Under the pieces are notes generated by a model. That model was not told the origin of the DNA, made no database searches, and worked only from the letters and a program-made list of their open reading frames with translations. The position numbers were made by a program, and so were the translations under genes. 22,754 nt of DNA from CAUZIR01 sp034421295 (lineage in GTDB: Bacteria > Chloroflexota > Dehalococcoidia > Lucifugimonadales > UBA2962), in NCBI GenBank assembly GCA_034421295.1, contig DAOUKM010000011.1, positions 1 through 22,754 of the forward strand, in the 5' to 3' direction. Numbering within the stretch: position 1 is the stretch's first letter; every line of letters begins with the position of its first letter. Shown in pieces: positions 13,521-21,427 of this stretch.

Positions 13521-15010
13521 TATACCGCACGGCCCTCGTGCTCTTGGCGGCTGTTGTACTGTCCTGCGGAGGTGGTCAGGCTCCTGCAGACGGCGAGGCG
13601 GGACAGGCCGAGCCCTTCGCCGAGAGCGACGAGGTTGTAGTTAACCGGCTCATGCTATCGGCTCAGCGATTCCAGCAGCAGGGGGACTTCACCAGTTCCA
13701 TAGAGGTCCTCGACAGGCTGATACGCATCGACTCCGATAACGCCGAGGCGCATTACCATCGGGGAAACGCCAACAGGAGGCTGAGGCAGTTGGAGGAGGC
13801 GATAGGGGATTACGGTGCGGCGCTGCGCCTTGATCCTGAAATGGTGGACGCGTACCTGCGCCGCGGCGTCTCCCACGCGAATCTGCGCCGCTTTGCAGAG
13901 GCGATCAGGGACTTTGATCAGGTGATCCTGATCGGAGGTCCGGACGCCGCCATGCTCCGAAACAGGGGCCTCGCCTACTACGAACTCGGCCAGTGGGAGA
14001 AGGCCATAGAGGATCTGGACATGGCCATCGAGCTCGACCCAGGGCTTGCGGTGGCCTACAACGACAGGGGCCTGTCGTATGTGAAGCTGGGCCTTTACCG
14101 GCGCGCCATAGAGGACTTCGATACGGCGGTCGAGATCAACCCCGAGTTCGCCCTGGCATTCGACAACCGCGGCAGCGCCTGGCAGGCGCTGGGCAACTTC
14201 AACTGGGCCATAGACGACTACGATCGCGCTCTGGCTATCGACCCGACCTATGCACCCTCGTACAACAACAGGGGCAACGCCCACCGCGGGCTGCACGATC
14301 ACCAGAGCGCGATAAAGGACTATGACGAGGCGATCAGGCTGTCTCCACGAACGGCCTCCAATTACTTCAACAGGGGCGTGACATACGGGCTCTTGGGGGA
14401 CTGGGAGGCGGCCGTGAGGGACTACGGGTTCGCCATCGCCCAGGACCCCCTGTATGCCGATGCCTACTACAACCGGGGAGGGGCATTCGGGAATCTAGGC
14501 GACTTTCAGGCCGCGATCGCCGATCTGACCAGCGTAGTAACCATTCAACCGGACAGGGCCGAGGCTTACCACAGCCGCTCGCTGGCGCACCTGAATCTGG
14601 GCGATGAGGAGGCGGCGATCGCAGACCTGGACACGGCGATATCGCTGGACCCCGGCCTGACCGTCGCCTACGGCGACAGGGGCGCAGCCCATGTGCGTGG
14701 CGGGGGTTTCGAAGCGGCCTTGGCGGACCTGGACCGGGCCATCGCGCTGGACCCCGACTATCTCGCGGCCTACGTAAACCGGGGCCTGGCATCGTTCGGG
14801 CTGGGCAGCCACGAGAGCGCCGTCGCCGACTATACGCACGTGATCGGCATAGACCCCGAGCGACTGGACGCCTACGCTCACCGTTCGAGGGCCCTGACCA
14901 TGCTGGGAATGGACGACCTGGCCGCAGCCGACATCGAATTCCTCGCAGGGAGGGGGGCCGATGTCGAGGCGCTGGAGGCGGAGTTGGCCGAGCTGAGGGA
15001 GGGCCGCTAG
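13517..15010 (+). CDS. TPR-repeat lipoprotein (13 tetratricopeptide repeats)
   Basis: This 497-residue protein starts at ATG 13517, overlapping the previous stop by four bases. The frame is open farther upstream inside the FG-GAP gene, but only this start gives the lipoprotein signal MIYRTALVLLAAVVLSC (Cys17). From residue ~40 almost the whole protein is 13 consecutive 34-residue TPR units with the A-x-A-Y-x-x-RG and A-I-x-D-x-x-x-A-I-x-x-x-P pattern, for example YNDRGLSYVKLG and AIEDFDTAVEINP. Such arrays form a right-handed superhelix that scaffolds protein complexes. Together with the FG-GAP lipoprotein and di-heme cytochrome it probably belongs to one assembly on the outside of the membrane. 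The closing segment is Glu/Leu-rich and ends at 15010, only 15 bases from the converging flavoprotein gene. Confidence 0.92.
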   Translation: MIYRTALVLLAAVVLSCGGGQAPADGEAGQAEPFAESDEVVVNRLMLSAQRFQQQGDFTSSIEVLDRLIRIDSDNAEAHYHRGNANRRLRQLEEAIGDYGAALRLDPEMVDAYLRRGVSHANLRRFAEAIRDFDQVILIGGPDAAMLRNRGLAYYELGQWEKAIEDLDMAIELDPGLAVAYNDRGLSYVKLGLYRRAIEDFDTAVEINPEFALAFDNRGSAWQALGNFNWAIDDYDRALAIDPTYAPSYNNRGNAHRGLHDHQSAIKDYDEAIRLSPRTASNYFNRGVTYGLLGDWEAAVRDYGFAIAQDPLYADAYYNRGGAFGNLGDFQAAIADLTSVVTIQPDRAEAYHSRSLAHLNLGDEEAAIADLDTAISLDPGLTVAYGDRGAAHVRGGGFEAALADLDRAIALDPDYLAAYVNRGLASFGLGSHESAVADYTHVIGIDPERLDAYAHRSRALTMLGMDDLAAADIEFLAGRGADVEALEAELAELREGR

Positions 15011-15030
15011 CGCTCCACTGTTGGACTAGC
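15006..15030. other. Inverted repeat spanning both stop codons of convergent genes
   Basis: GCTAG (15006-15010) pairs with CTAGC (15026-15030), and TCCA (15014-15017) with TGGA (15022-15025), with a three-base bulge and CTGT loop. Both TAG stops lie in the outer stem. No T-run follows in either direction, so it is at best a weak bidirectional transcription barrier. Confidence 0.4.
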
Positions 15031-16246
15031 GTATGGCCGCGGCCGGCGCCGAGGCCTTCTCGTTGAGCAGCCGCCCCTCCCAAAAGCGAGAGAGCGCAAA
15101 GGGGCGGATGGACTTGGGCGTCGTGCCCGTCACGATCAACTCGGCCATCATCTTGCCCGCCATCGGAGCCGCCTTAAAGCCCCACGTGCCCCACCCGCAG
15201 GTGAGCAGCAGGCCGTCGATGCCCTCGATGCGACCCATGATCGGAGCGTAGTCGGGCGTCATGTCGCACAGCCCGGACCACTGGCGAAGCATCTTGAGGT
15301 CGCGCAGCCCCGGAAACAACTTGAGCACGCTTGCGCTGAGGTGGCCGATGGCCTCGAAATCCGACCTCATCGAGTAGGTCTGGTAAGGGTTGACCCCGCC
15401 GCCCATCACGACCTCTCCGCGGTCTGTCTGGTAGACGTAGGCGTGAAGATTCGCCGAGGAGACGGATACATCGATAAACGGCTTCACCGGCTCGGTTACG
15501 GCGACGTGCAGCGGATGGGTCACGACCGGAAGCTCCACGCCGGCCAGGGCGGCCGTACTGGAGGCCCAGCCGGCGGTCGCGTTGACGACGATGTCGGCTG
15601 AAATGGTCCCTCCTGGGGTGATCACCCCGGTAATGCGATCGCACGACCGGGTCAGACCCGTGACCTCGGTGAAGGGCCGGATGTGCACGCCCGCGCGCCC
15701 TGCGGCGCGCGCGTAACCCCAAACCACGGCGTCGTGTCGGATGACGGCCGCCGACGGGTGATACAGGGCGGCGATTATGGGAAGCATCTTACCGACCCTC
15801 AGGTCCATGGCCGGCACAAGCTCCGCGATCTCTGAAGGCCCGATTATGTGGCTGTCCACGCCCAGAAGCCGGTTGAAATCAGCCCTCGTCCGAAGGCCGT
15901 ACATGGCCGCCTCAGAATGAGCGAGATCGAGCCGCCCCGTCCTGTCGAACATCAGGTTCAGGTCCAACTCGACCGACAGATCCTCGAACAGCTTGAGACT
16001 GTCGCGGAAGAATGGGATGGTCTCGGCCGTGTAGTAGTTGGCACGCAGGATCGCCGTCGTCCGAGCGCTGCCGCCGCCGCCCACGTATCCGCGATCGAGA
16101 ACCGCAACATCGGTCAGTCCGGACCTGCTCAGGTAGTAGGCAGTCGCCATCCCGTGCACTCCGCCGCCGATGATCACCACGCGGTATCGATCCCGATGCT
16201 CATACTTCGGGAAGAAGTCATGCATCCTCAGCATCTGCAGGATCAA
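15026..16246 (-). CDS. soxB: Sarcosine oxidase beta-type subunit (FAD-dependent amine oxidoreductase)
   Basis: This 406-residue flavoprotein of the DAO fold has the dinucleotide motif VVIIGGGVHG at residues ~23-32, followed by AVLDRGYVGGGGSARTTAILRANY, which matches heterotetrameric sarcosine oxidase beta subunits. The RHDAVVWG motif places His171 where the covalent-flavin histidine of the Corynebacterium enzyme lies (position recalled, not aligned). The C-terminal CGWGTWGFKAAPMAGK and the total length also fit. The start is inferred as TTG at 16246, which overlaps the preceding TGA and has GGAGG at 16254-16258 seven bases upstream; ATG 16234 and ATG 16225 are alternatives without good spacing. 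It would oxidise the N-methyl group of sarcosine or a similar N-methyl amino acid with the alpha subunit, passing formaldehyde to tetrahydrofolate. N-methylglutamate dehydrogenase subunits (MgdA) are homologous, so that identity is open. Confidence 0.88.
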   Translation of the reverse strand: MILQMLRMHDFFPKYEHRDRYRVVIIGGGVHGMATAYYLSRSGLTDVAVLDRGYVGGGGSARTTAILRANYYTAETIPFFRDSLKLFEDLSVELDLNLMFDRTGRLDLAHSEAAMYGLRTRADFNRLLGVDSHIIGPSEIAELVPAMDLRVGKMLPIIAALYHPSAAVIRHDAVVWGYARAAGRAGVHIRPFTEVTGLTRSCDRITGVITPGGTISADIVVNATAGWASSTAALAGVELPVVTHPLHVAVTEPVKPFIDVSVSSANLHAYVYQTDRGEVVMGGGVNPYQTYSMRSDFEAIGHLSASVLKLFPGLRDLKMLRQWSGLCDMTPDYAPIMGRIEGIDGLLLTCGWGTWGFKAAPMAGKMMAELIVTGTTPKSIRPFALSRFWEGRLLNEKASAPAAAIR

Positions 16247-16950
16247 CAGTCTTCCTCCAGGGTTGCCAGGGCCTCGGTGCCGATGAAGGCCATGCCACGG
16301 CCCTTTCCGGCCTCGGCCACCGACTCCCACATATAGAGGCCGTATTCTCGACCGAAGAAGAGGCGGTACGAGGGGAGGGATCCCAGGTCGGAGCGGACGA
16401 TGAGCGCGTATACCTCGGCCAGCATGGTCTGAGCGCAGGCCCCGTCCGGCACGGCAGATGTGCGGATGTCAATGTCGGTAAGCGACGAGATGATATGACC
16501 GGCTAGCGGGCCCACAAGGCGGAAGGACGCAAACGAGGACGTAACGTCAAAGACCGCCGCATCCTGGACGAGTTCCCCGACCGCCTGGCCGAGGTCGCCC
16601 TTGCATCCGGCCGGCGCCGTGATCCACGCCTCGCCATCGGCCAGGTGGGCCACCTCTACCCTTATGCCGCCAGCCGGGGTGGGTACAGTCGCCTTCGATG
16701 CCTTGCCCACCGGAGGGTGCACCCCGAGCCGTCCCAGAACTGCAGGCATATCCGGCCCCTGGACTCGCAGTTTCGCAAGGTGGCTCTGCTCCACAACGCC
16801 GACGCGTTCTCTTGCGGCCTCGATTTCAGCCGCGGGGTCCGAAAAGCGCAGGGGAACCAGCCAGCCACCGGCATTGCCCATCACGGCCCCTGCTGTCACC
16901 AGGTCCCGGTGGGTGGCTGTGAGGGCCACCGGGGCGAGGTCGGTGGTCAT
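16243..16950 (-). CDS. soxG: Sarcosine oxidase gamma-type subunit
   Basis: This 235-residue protein starts at ATG 16950, overlapping the alpha-subunit stop (ATGA). The sequence has the small GcvT-like fold of SoxG: an N-terminal segment resembling aminomethyltransferases (VGVVEQSHLAKLRVQGPD), then DVTSSFASFRLVGPLAG and a C-terminal SYRLFFGREYGLYMWESVAEAGK. Gamma subunits are structural parts of the heterotetramer and lack flavin motifs, as here. Low overall conservation is usual for SoxG, so the assignment leans partly on its place between alpha and beta genes. The open frame extends upstream to 17010 inside the alpha gene, but the overlapping ATG is the natural start. Its last codons contain the Shine-Dalgarno of the beta gene. 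Confidence 0.83.
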   Translation of the reverse strand: MTTDLAPVALTATHRDLVTAGAVMGNAGGWLVPLRFSDPAAEIEAARERVGVVEQSHLAKLRVQGPDMPAVLGRLGVHPPVGKASKATVPTPAGGIRVEVAHLADGEAWITAPAGCKGDLGQAVGELVQDAAVFDVTSSFASFRLVGPLAGHIISSLTDIDIRTSAVPDGACAQTMLAEVYALIVRSDLGSLPSYRLFFGREYGLYMWESVAEAGKGRGMAFIGTEALATLEEDC

Positions 16951-19751
16951 GCCCTGAGGCGCTTTCCGTCCGGGTCGTAAAATGGCGCCATCCGGACGGT
17001 TGCGGCCCACATGTCGCTGCCGACCAGTACGTGAACCGGCCTGCCCTCCTGTGCGAGCTTGGTGGTCACCATCGCCAGTCCGAAGGGCAGTCCCGTCGTG
17101 GGACTGCGTCTGCCGCTTGTTACCCTGCCGACAGGGGTACCGTCGTCGACAATGGCCGCCCCATCCGGGGGGACCGGGCTGGCCGGATCCATCTCGAAGC
17201 CGACCAGACGGTGACGCGGCCCGCGCTTGCTCACGTTACGCAGGCCCGCCCTGCCGACGAAATCCTGCTTGGTCATCCTGACCGCCCATTCCATGCCCAG
17301 CTCAATCGGCGTGGAGATCGAGTCGGTGTCCTGGTTTACGATGATGTGCCCCTTCTCAAGCCGAAGTATGCGCTGGGCCTCGAGGCCAAAGGGGCGTATC
17401 CCGTGCTCGCTGCCGGCATCGCATATCGAGTTCCACACGTGCTCTGCGTACTCGGCCGGGAAGTGCACCTCCCAGCCGGACTCCCCCACGAAGCCTATGC
17501 GCAGGAGGATCGACGGCACGCCCGCGACGCTGGCCTGTGCCGATCGCATGTACCGGAAGGCCTCAGGCGACAGGTCGGCATCCGTAAGGCGCCAGAGCGT
17601 CTGGCGTGCAAGGGGACCCGCCACGTTAATTGCCGCCAGGCCCGATGTGACGTCGGCCATCTGGACATCCAGCGCTCCCTCGGACTCCATCCACCACTTG
17701 CACCATTGCTCGATCATCTCGATGTTGCCGGTGGTGGTGGTCACCAGGTACCTGCCGTCATCCAGGCGCGTCACCGTCCCGTCGTCCAGTGCGGTCCCAT
17801 CGTCCAGGCACATCACGCCGTAGCGAACGCGCCCGACCCTCAGGTTGGACATGACGTTGGCGTACAGGAAGTCCAGCAGCCTCGGGGCATGCGCTCCGCG
17901 CACGTCGAGTTTGCCGAGGGTGCTGACGTCGATGATGCCCACCCGTTCCCGAACCGCAATGGCCTCGCCGTGGGGATCCCCGTAGCTGTGGGGGCGCTGC
18001 CATCCCCCGGCGTCGACCATTCTTGCGCCGAGCGAGAGGTGCCTGTGGTGCAGGGCGGTGGTCTTGACCGGCAGGTGGCCGGGGCCGGCCAGTGCACCGA
18101 GGGGCACCGGCGCCGACGGGGGGCGCATCGTGATCAGGCCCAACCCCGCAATCGAGCTGTCGGTCGTCGCCGACGCCGTCTCCGAGAAGTTCCGCAGGCA
18201 CATGCCGCCCTGGCAGGGGCCCATCGTAGCGGTAGTGTAGCGCTTGAGTATCTGGATGTCCCCGAAGCCCTCGCCCGTTGCGCGCCTCAGGTCGCCCACG
18301 GTCACATCCTCGCAGGGGCACACGAATATCTTGCCCGAGCGCCCGTTGCTCGGGACCTCCTGCAAGGGTCGGCAGGGGGCCTGACCGGCAATACCGGAGG
18401 CCTGCGGGAGGCCCAGCGCAGCGGCTGTGCCCCGGTGGCTTCCCTCCTCGGCGGAGGTCTGAGGGTCCCGCGTCCCGATCAGGCGGCCCGCGAGGTAGAC
18501 GCCCTCGGGAGGGTCGGTCGGGACCAGGGCGCCCATGCCCGCGTCGTACCTGGTCGCACAGCCGGCCTGCAGGGCCAACTGGGCCGTCGGCTGGAGCTTG
18601 CCGGCCATGACCAGGAGGTCGCAGCGGATGCCGTTGTTTCGCCCGTCGCTTTGCGCGAATATCGCGCCCTTGACCCTGCCTCGACCCGCAGCGCCCACCA
18701 GCGTTGCCCCTGTCTCAACCCTGGTAGGCGGAGCGACCGACAGGGGGCCGGCACCTCCCGAGCTTCGGGCATCCAGGATGGCCGCGACCTCGACACCGGC
18801 CTCGGCGAGCTCTGCGGCGGCCTCGTACCCGGACTCGTCCAGGGTAGCTACCACTGCGCGCCGGCCAGGGAGGACGCCGTACATGCGCATGAGCCGGACG
18901 GCCCCTGATGCAAGCATCAAGCCCGGGAGGTCGTTACCCGGAAACAGGAACGGCACCTCGTGGGCACCGGTCGCCAGAACGACGCGGCCGGCCCGGACCG
19001 TAAGGACCTCGCCCCCGCGCAGCACGGTCACCAGATTATCGGAATAGAATCCGAAGGCCGTCGAGCCGCTCCAGACCTCGATCGAGGGGTCGGCGGCCAA
19101 AAGTGAAGCAAGCGCGTCCGCCTCGGCCGGCCGCCGACCGGCGCCGATCCTCGGCTGGTCGTCCACGAGCACCACCCCTGAGCCGCCGGCCGCGGCCGCC
19201 GCAGCCGCGGCGGTGCCGGATTCACCGCCGCCGACAACCAACACGTCCACATGCACCGATCGATGGCCAAATGCCGGGTGATGGTCCGATTCGGGGTTGA
19301 TGCTGCCCAGTCCGCCGGCCCTTCGGATGATGGGCCTGGCAGCTTCCCAGAGCGCCTTTGGCTTGTGCATCGCCTTGTAATAGAAGCCCACGGGCAGGAC
19401 CTTCTCCGCGCTGTCCAGCACCGACATGGCGTCGAGCCCGATTGACGGCCAGGCATTCTGCGACCGCACAACCATGCCATCAGCCGCCGGGGTCGTGCAG
19501 GCACGGACATTGGGCGTACCGTCGACGGTCATCAGGCAGTTGGGGCACCGACCGGCCACGCAGAGGAGTCCCCTCGGCCGGTGGTACTTGAAGCTTCGGG
19601 ACATCGTCCGCAGCCCGGCCCCCGCAAGCGCCGAGCCGATCGTGTCGCCGGCATAGCCCTCGATGCGGTGTCCGTCGAGGGTGAAGCTGATCCTCTGACC
19701 CTGGTCGATCAGGAGGCCCGGGCCCCGGCCGTTCCTCATCTCGCCGGCCAT
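16947..19751 (-). CDS. soxA: Sarcosine oxidase alpha-type subunit with two [2Fe-2S] sites
   Basis: This 934-residue multidomain protein has four recognisable parts. Residues 1-~100 form a ferredoxin-like domain (PF13510) with a full cysteine set, Cys64, Cys69, Cys72 and Cys85. Residues ~165-450 form a nucleotide-binding oxidoreductase domain (VDVLVVGGGESG; VVLATGAHEVPFLFPG). Residues 478-518 contain a BFD-like cluster, with CPCEDVT (Cys478, Cys480) and GPCQGGMC (Cys513, Cys518). Residues ~560-925 form an aminomethyltransferase (GcvT-like) folate-binding domain that includes GESGWEVHFPAEYAEHVW. Length and order match SoxA/MgdC subunits, which receive electrons from the beta-subunit active site and transfer the released C1 unit to tetrahydrofolate. 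As I recall, the Corynebacterium oxidase lacks the N-terminal cysteines, so this version may be a dehydrogenase. ATG 19751 directly abuts the delta-subunit stop; no strong Shine-Dalgarno is seen. Confidence 0.92.
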   Translation of the reverse strand: MAGEMRNGRGPGLLIDQGQRISFTLDGHRIEGYAGDTIGSALAGAGLRTMSRSFKYHRPRGLLCVAGRCPNCLMTVDGTPNVRACTTPAADGMVVRSQNAWPSIGLDAMSVLDSAEKVLPVGFYYKAMHKPKALWEAARPIIRRAGGLGSINPESDHHPAFGHRSVHVDVLVVGGGESGTAAAAAAAAGGSGVVLVDDQPRIGAGRRPAEADALASLLAADPSIEVWSGSTAFGFYSDNLVTVLRGGEVLTVRAGRVVLATGAHEVPFLFPGNDLPGLMLASGAVRLMRMYGVLPGRRAVVATLDESGYEAAAELAEAGVEVAAILDARSSGGAGPLSVAPPTRVETGATLVGAAGRGRVKGAIFAQSDGRNNGIRCDLLVMAGKLQPTAQLALQAGCATRYDAGMGALVPTDPPEGVYLAGRLIGTRDPQTSAEEGSHRGTAAALGLPQASGIAGQAPCRPLQEVPSNGRSGKIFVCPCEDVTVGDLRRATGEGFGDIQILKRYTTATMGPCQGGMCLRNFSETASATTDSSIAGLGLITMRPPSAPVPLGALAGPGHLPVKTTALHHRHLSLGARMVDAGGWQRPHSYGDPHGEAIAVRERVGIIDVSTLGKLDVRGAHAPRLLDFLYANVMSNLRVGRVRYGVMCLDDGTALDDGTVTRLDDGRYLVTTTTGNIEMIEQWCKWWMESEGALDVQMADVTSGLAAINVAGPLARQTLWRLTDADLSPEAFRYMRSAQASVAGVPSILLRIGFVGESGWEVHFPAEYAEHVWNSICDAGSEHGIRPFGLEAQRILRLEKGHIIVNQDTDSISTPIELGMEWAVRMTKQDFVGRAGLRNVSKRGPRHRLVGFEMDPASPVPPDGAAIVDDGTPVGRVTSGRRSPTTGLPFGLAMVTTKLAQEGRPVHVLVGSDMWAATVRMAPFYDPDGKRLRA

Positions 19752-20021
19752 CTAGCCGCCAGCGTGCCGCCGCTGCGGCCAGCGTGCCGTCGATACGCTG
19801 TTGGAGACGGTGTCCCGCTCGGCGATCAGCCAGCGGCGGCATCCGAACTTGTGGTACCACCACTCGGTCTGCTCACCCGCCACGTTGCGCCGCGAGTAGA
19901 AGTAGGAGGCCCAGTCCCGCTCGGATGCTTTTGGGCTGGGCCGCGAGAGCATCTCTCCGCCGAACCTGAACTCGTCGACCGGACGGGACCCGCAGTTAGG
20001 GCAGGGGATCAGAAAGGACAT
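19752..20021 (-). CDS. soxD: Sarcosine oxidase delta-type subunit (zinc-binding)
   Basis: This 89-residue protein has the complete delta-subunit pattern: CPNCG near the N-terminus (Cys7, Cys10), FxFGGE, the WASYFYSRRNVAGEQTEWWYH stretch, then His57 and GCRRW with Cys61. Cys7, Cys10, His57 and Cys61 are the expected zinc ligands. The delta subunit is a structural component of the heterotetrameric enzyme. The gene starts four bases after the glutamine-synthetase-like stop, and its own stop abuts the alpha start. In many genomes soxD follows soxB, whereas here it leads the four-subunit block. Confidence 0.93.
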   Translation of the reverse strand: MSFLIPCPNCGSRPVDEFRFGGEMLSRPSPKASERDWASYFYSRRNVAGEQTEWWYHKFGCRRWLIAERDTVSNSVSTARWPQRRHAGG

Positions 20022-20025
20022 GGGC

Positions 20026-21399
20026 CTAGAACATCGTCAGGTATCTGTCTAGCTCCCAGCGGGTGATCTGCGCGTGGTAAGAGCTCCACTCACCCGATTT
20101 GACCCTCATGAACTCGTCGTAAATCGGTCCGAGCGCATCCTTTATCACCTGGTCGCCGGCCAGTTCATCAAGCGCTTCGGGCAGGGACTGGGGAAGCGTC
20201 CTGACGCGTCGCGTCTTTAGCTGGTCTGCCGACAGTTCGTACATGTTGCCGGTGTTGGCATCGCCGGGGTCGAGCCCGCGCCGCACGCCGTCCATGCCCG
20301 CCGCGACGTAGGCGGCGAAAGCCAGGTAGGGATTGCATGCCGAAGAGACGGTGCGGTCCTCCAGGTGGCCGGGTCCGGCGGTACGGATCATCTGCGTGCG
20401 ATTGTTGTCGCCGTAGGTGATGAAGACCGGTGTCCACGTGTACCCGGAGCGAGCGCCGAAGACCGCATGACCGGTCTGGAGCCGCTTGTAGCAGTTGACC
20501 GTCGGCGAGGTCACCGCACACAGGGCCCGCGCATGCTCAAGGATGCCTCCTATGAAGTGCAGGGCCGTCTCCGAAAGGCCAAGGCCGTGTCCGTCCGCGT
20601 CTCCCTCAAAGACGTTGCCCTCGTCCTCAACCGAGGCGAGATGGAAGTGGATATGGCCTCCGTTTCCGGTGCGGTCCGCGAACGGCTTGGGCATGTGGGT
20701 GGCCACGGCGCCGTATTTCTTGGCGTACTGGCTGGTCATCATCTTGAAGAAGGTGTAGCGGTCGGCGGTCTCGAGCGCATCGGCGTAATGGAAGTTGAGC
20801 TCGTACTGACCGTTGGCGTCTTCGTGATCGGCCTGGTATGCGTCCCAGCCCAGGGAATTGACCGCCTCCATAAGCTCCTCGAGGTAGTCAAAGACGTTGG
20901 AAATGCCCTTGAAGTCGTAGCAGGGCTTGGCCAGGGTGTCCACGCTGTCCGGATCGTGGATCTTGATCGTGCCGTCCATCTGCCTCGTTACAAGGAAGTG
21001 CTCCGGCTCGATTCCGACGTAGAAGACGTAGCCCTTATCGCGCAGTTCGCCCAGGACGCGCTTTAGGTTCTGGCGGGGGCAATACGGATGCGGCTCGCCG
21101 TCTACGAACAGATCGGATGCGAACCGTGCGACGCCCGGGCGCCAGGGAAGCGGCGTGTAGGTGTCCAGGTCAATGCGAGCCAGCATGTCGTGGGAGTGAG
21201 GCCCCTGCCCCATGCCGTCGAGCGCGGCGCCCGCGAAGCCCGCCCCGTCGTCGATGATGTCGTCGACGTGGGCTACGGGGACCATCTTGACCTTTGCGGC
21301 GCCGTGGATGTCCACGAACTGGGCGAGGACGAGTTCGACCCCGTCCTCCTGCATGCGCTGCTTGAGTCCTTCACGTGCTTCGGGATCGGAACTGGCCAA
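20026..21399 (-). CDS. Glutamine synthetase-like ligase (GlnT / gamma-glutamylmethylamide synthetase-like)
   Basis: This 457-residue GS-fold enzyme has an N-terminal beta-grasp region and a catalytic domain. Visible motifs are GIEPEHF (Glu131, Glu133), DHEDANGQYELN (residues ~191-202), NGGHIHFHL (His249) and NNRTQMIR, the usual metal, ATP and glutamate ligands. Sequence style (DGAGFAGAAL; HEDANGQYELN) recalls the GlnT and gamma-glutamylmethylamide synthetase group more than ordinary GlnA. The start is TTG at 21399, supported by AAGGAG at 21405-21410 with a five-base spacer; the first ATG would remove the beginning of the beta-grasp. Placed 28 bases after the amidase gene and four before soxD, it may ligate methylamine or another amine to glutamate ahead of oxidation by the downstream complex. 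This role is inferred from context. Confidence 0.9.
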   Translation of the reverse strand: MASSDPEAREGLKQRMQEDGVELVLAQFVDIHGAAKVKMVPVAHVDDIIDDGAGFAGAALDGMGQGPHSHDMLARIDLDTYTPLPWRPGVARFASDLFVDGEPHPYCPRQNLKRVLGELRDKGYVFYVGIEPEHFLVTRQMDGTIKIHDPDSVDTLAKPCYDFKGISNVFDYLEELMEAVNSLGWDAYQADHEDANGQYELNFHYADALETADRYTFFKMMTSQYAKKYGAVATHMPKPFADRTGNGGHIHFHLASVEDEGNVFEGDADGHGLGLSETALHFIGGILEHARALCAVTSPTVNCYKRLQTGHAVFGARSGYTWTPVFITYGDNNRTQMIRTAGPGHLEDRTVSSACNPYLAFAAYVAAGMDGVRRGLDPGDANTGNMYELSADQLKTRRVRTLPQSLPEALDELAGDQVIKDALGPIYDEFMRVKSGEWSSYHAQITRWELDRYLTMF

Positions 21400-21404
21400 G
21401 ATTG

Positions 21405-21410
21405 CTCCTT
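21405..21410 (-). promoter_or_regulatory. Shine-Dalgarno supporting the TTG start of the ligase
   Basis: AAGGAG on the minus strand lies five bases before TTG 21399. It is the only good ribosome-binding site near this N-terminus. Confidence 0.7.
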
Positions 21411-21427
21411 ATATGCGCGGGTCTGCC

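Noticed and set aside
17031..18908. 625-codon plus-strand frame inside the alpha-subunit gene
   Set aside because: Antisense shadow of a well-supported multidomain protein; composition atypical and no start signal.
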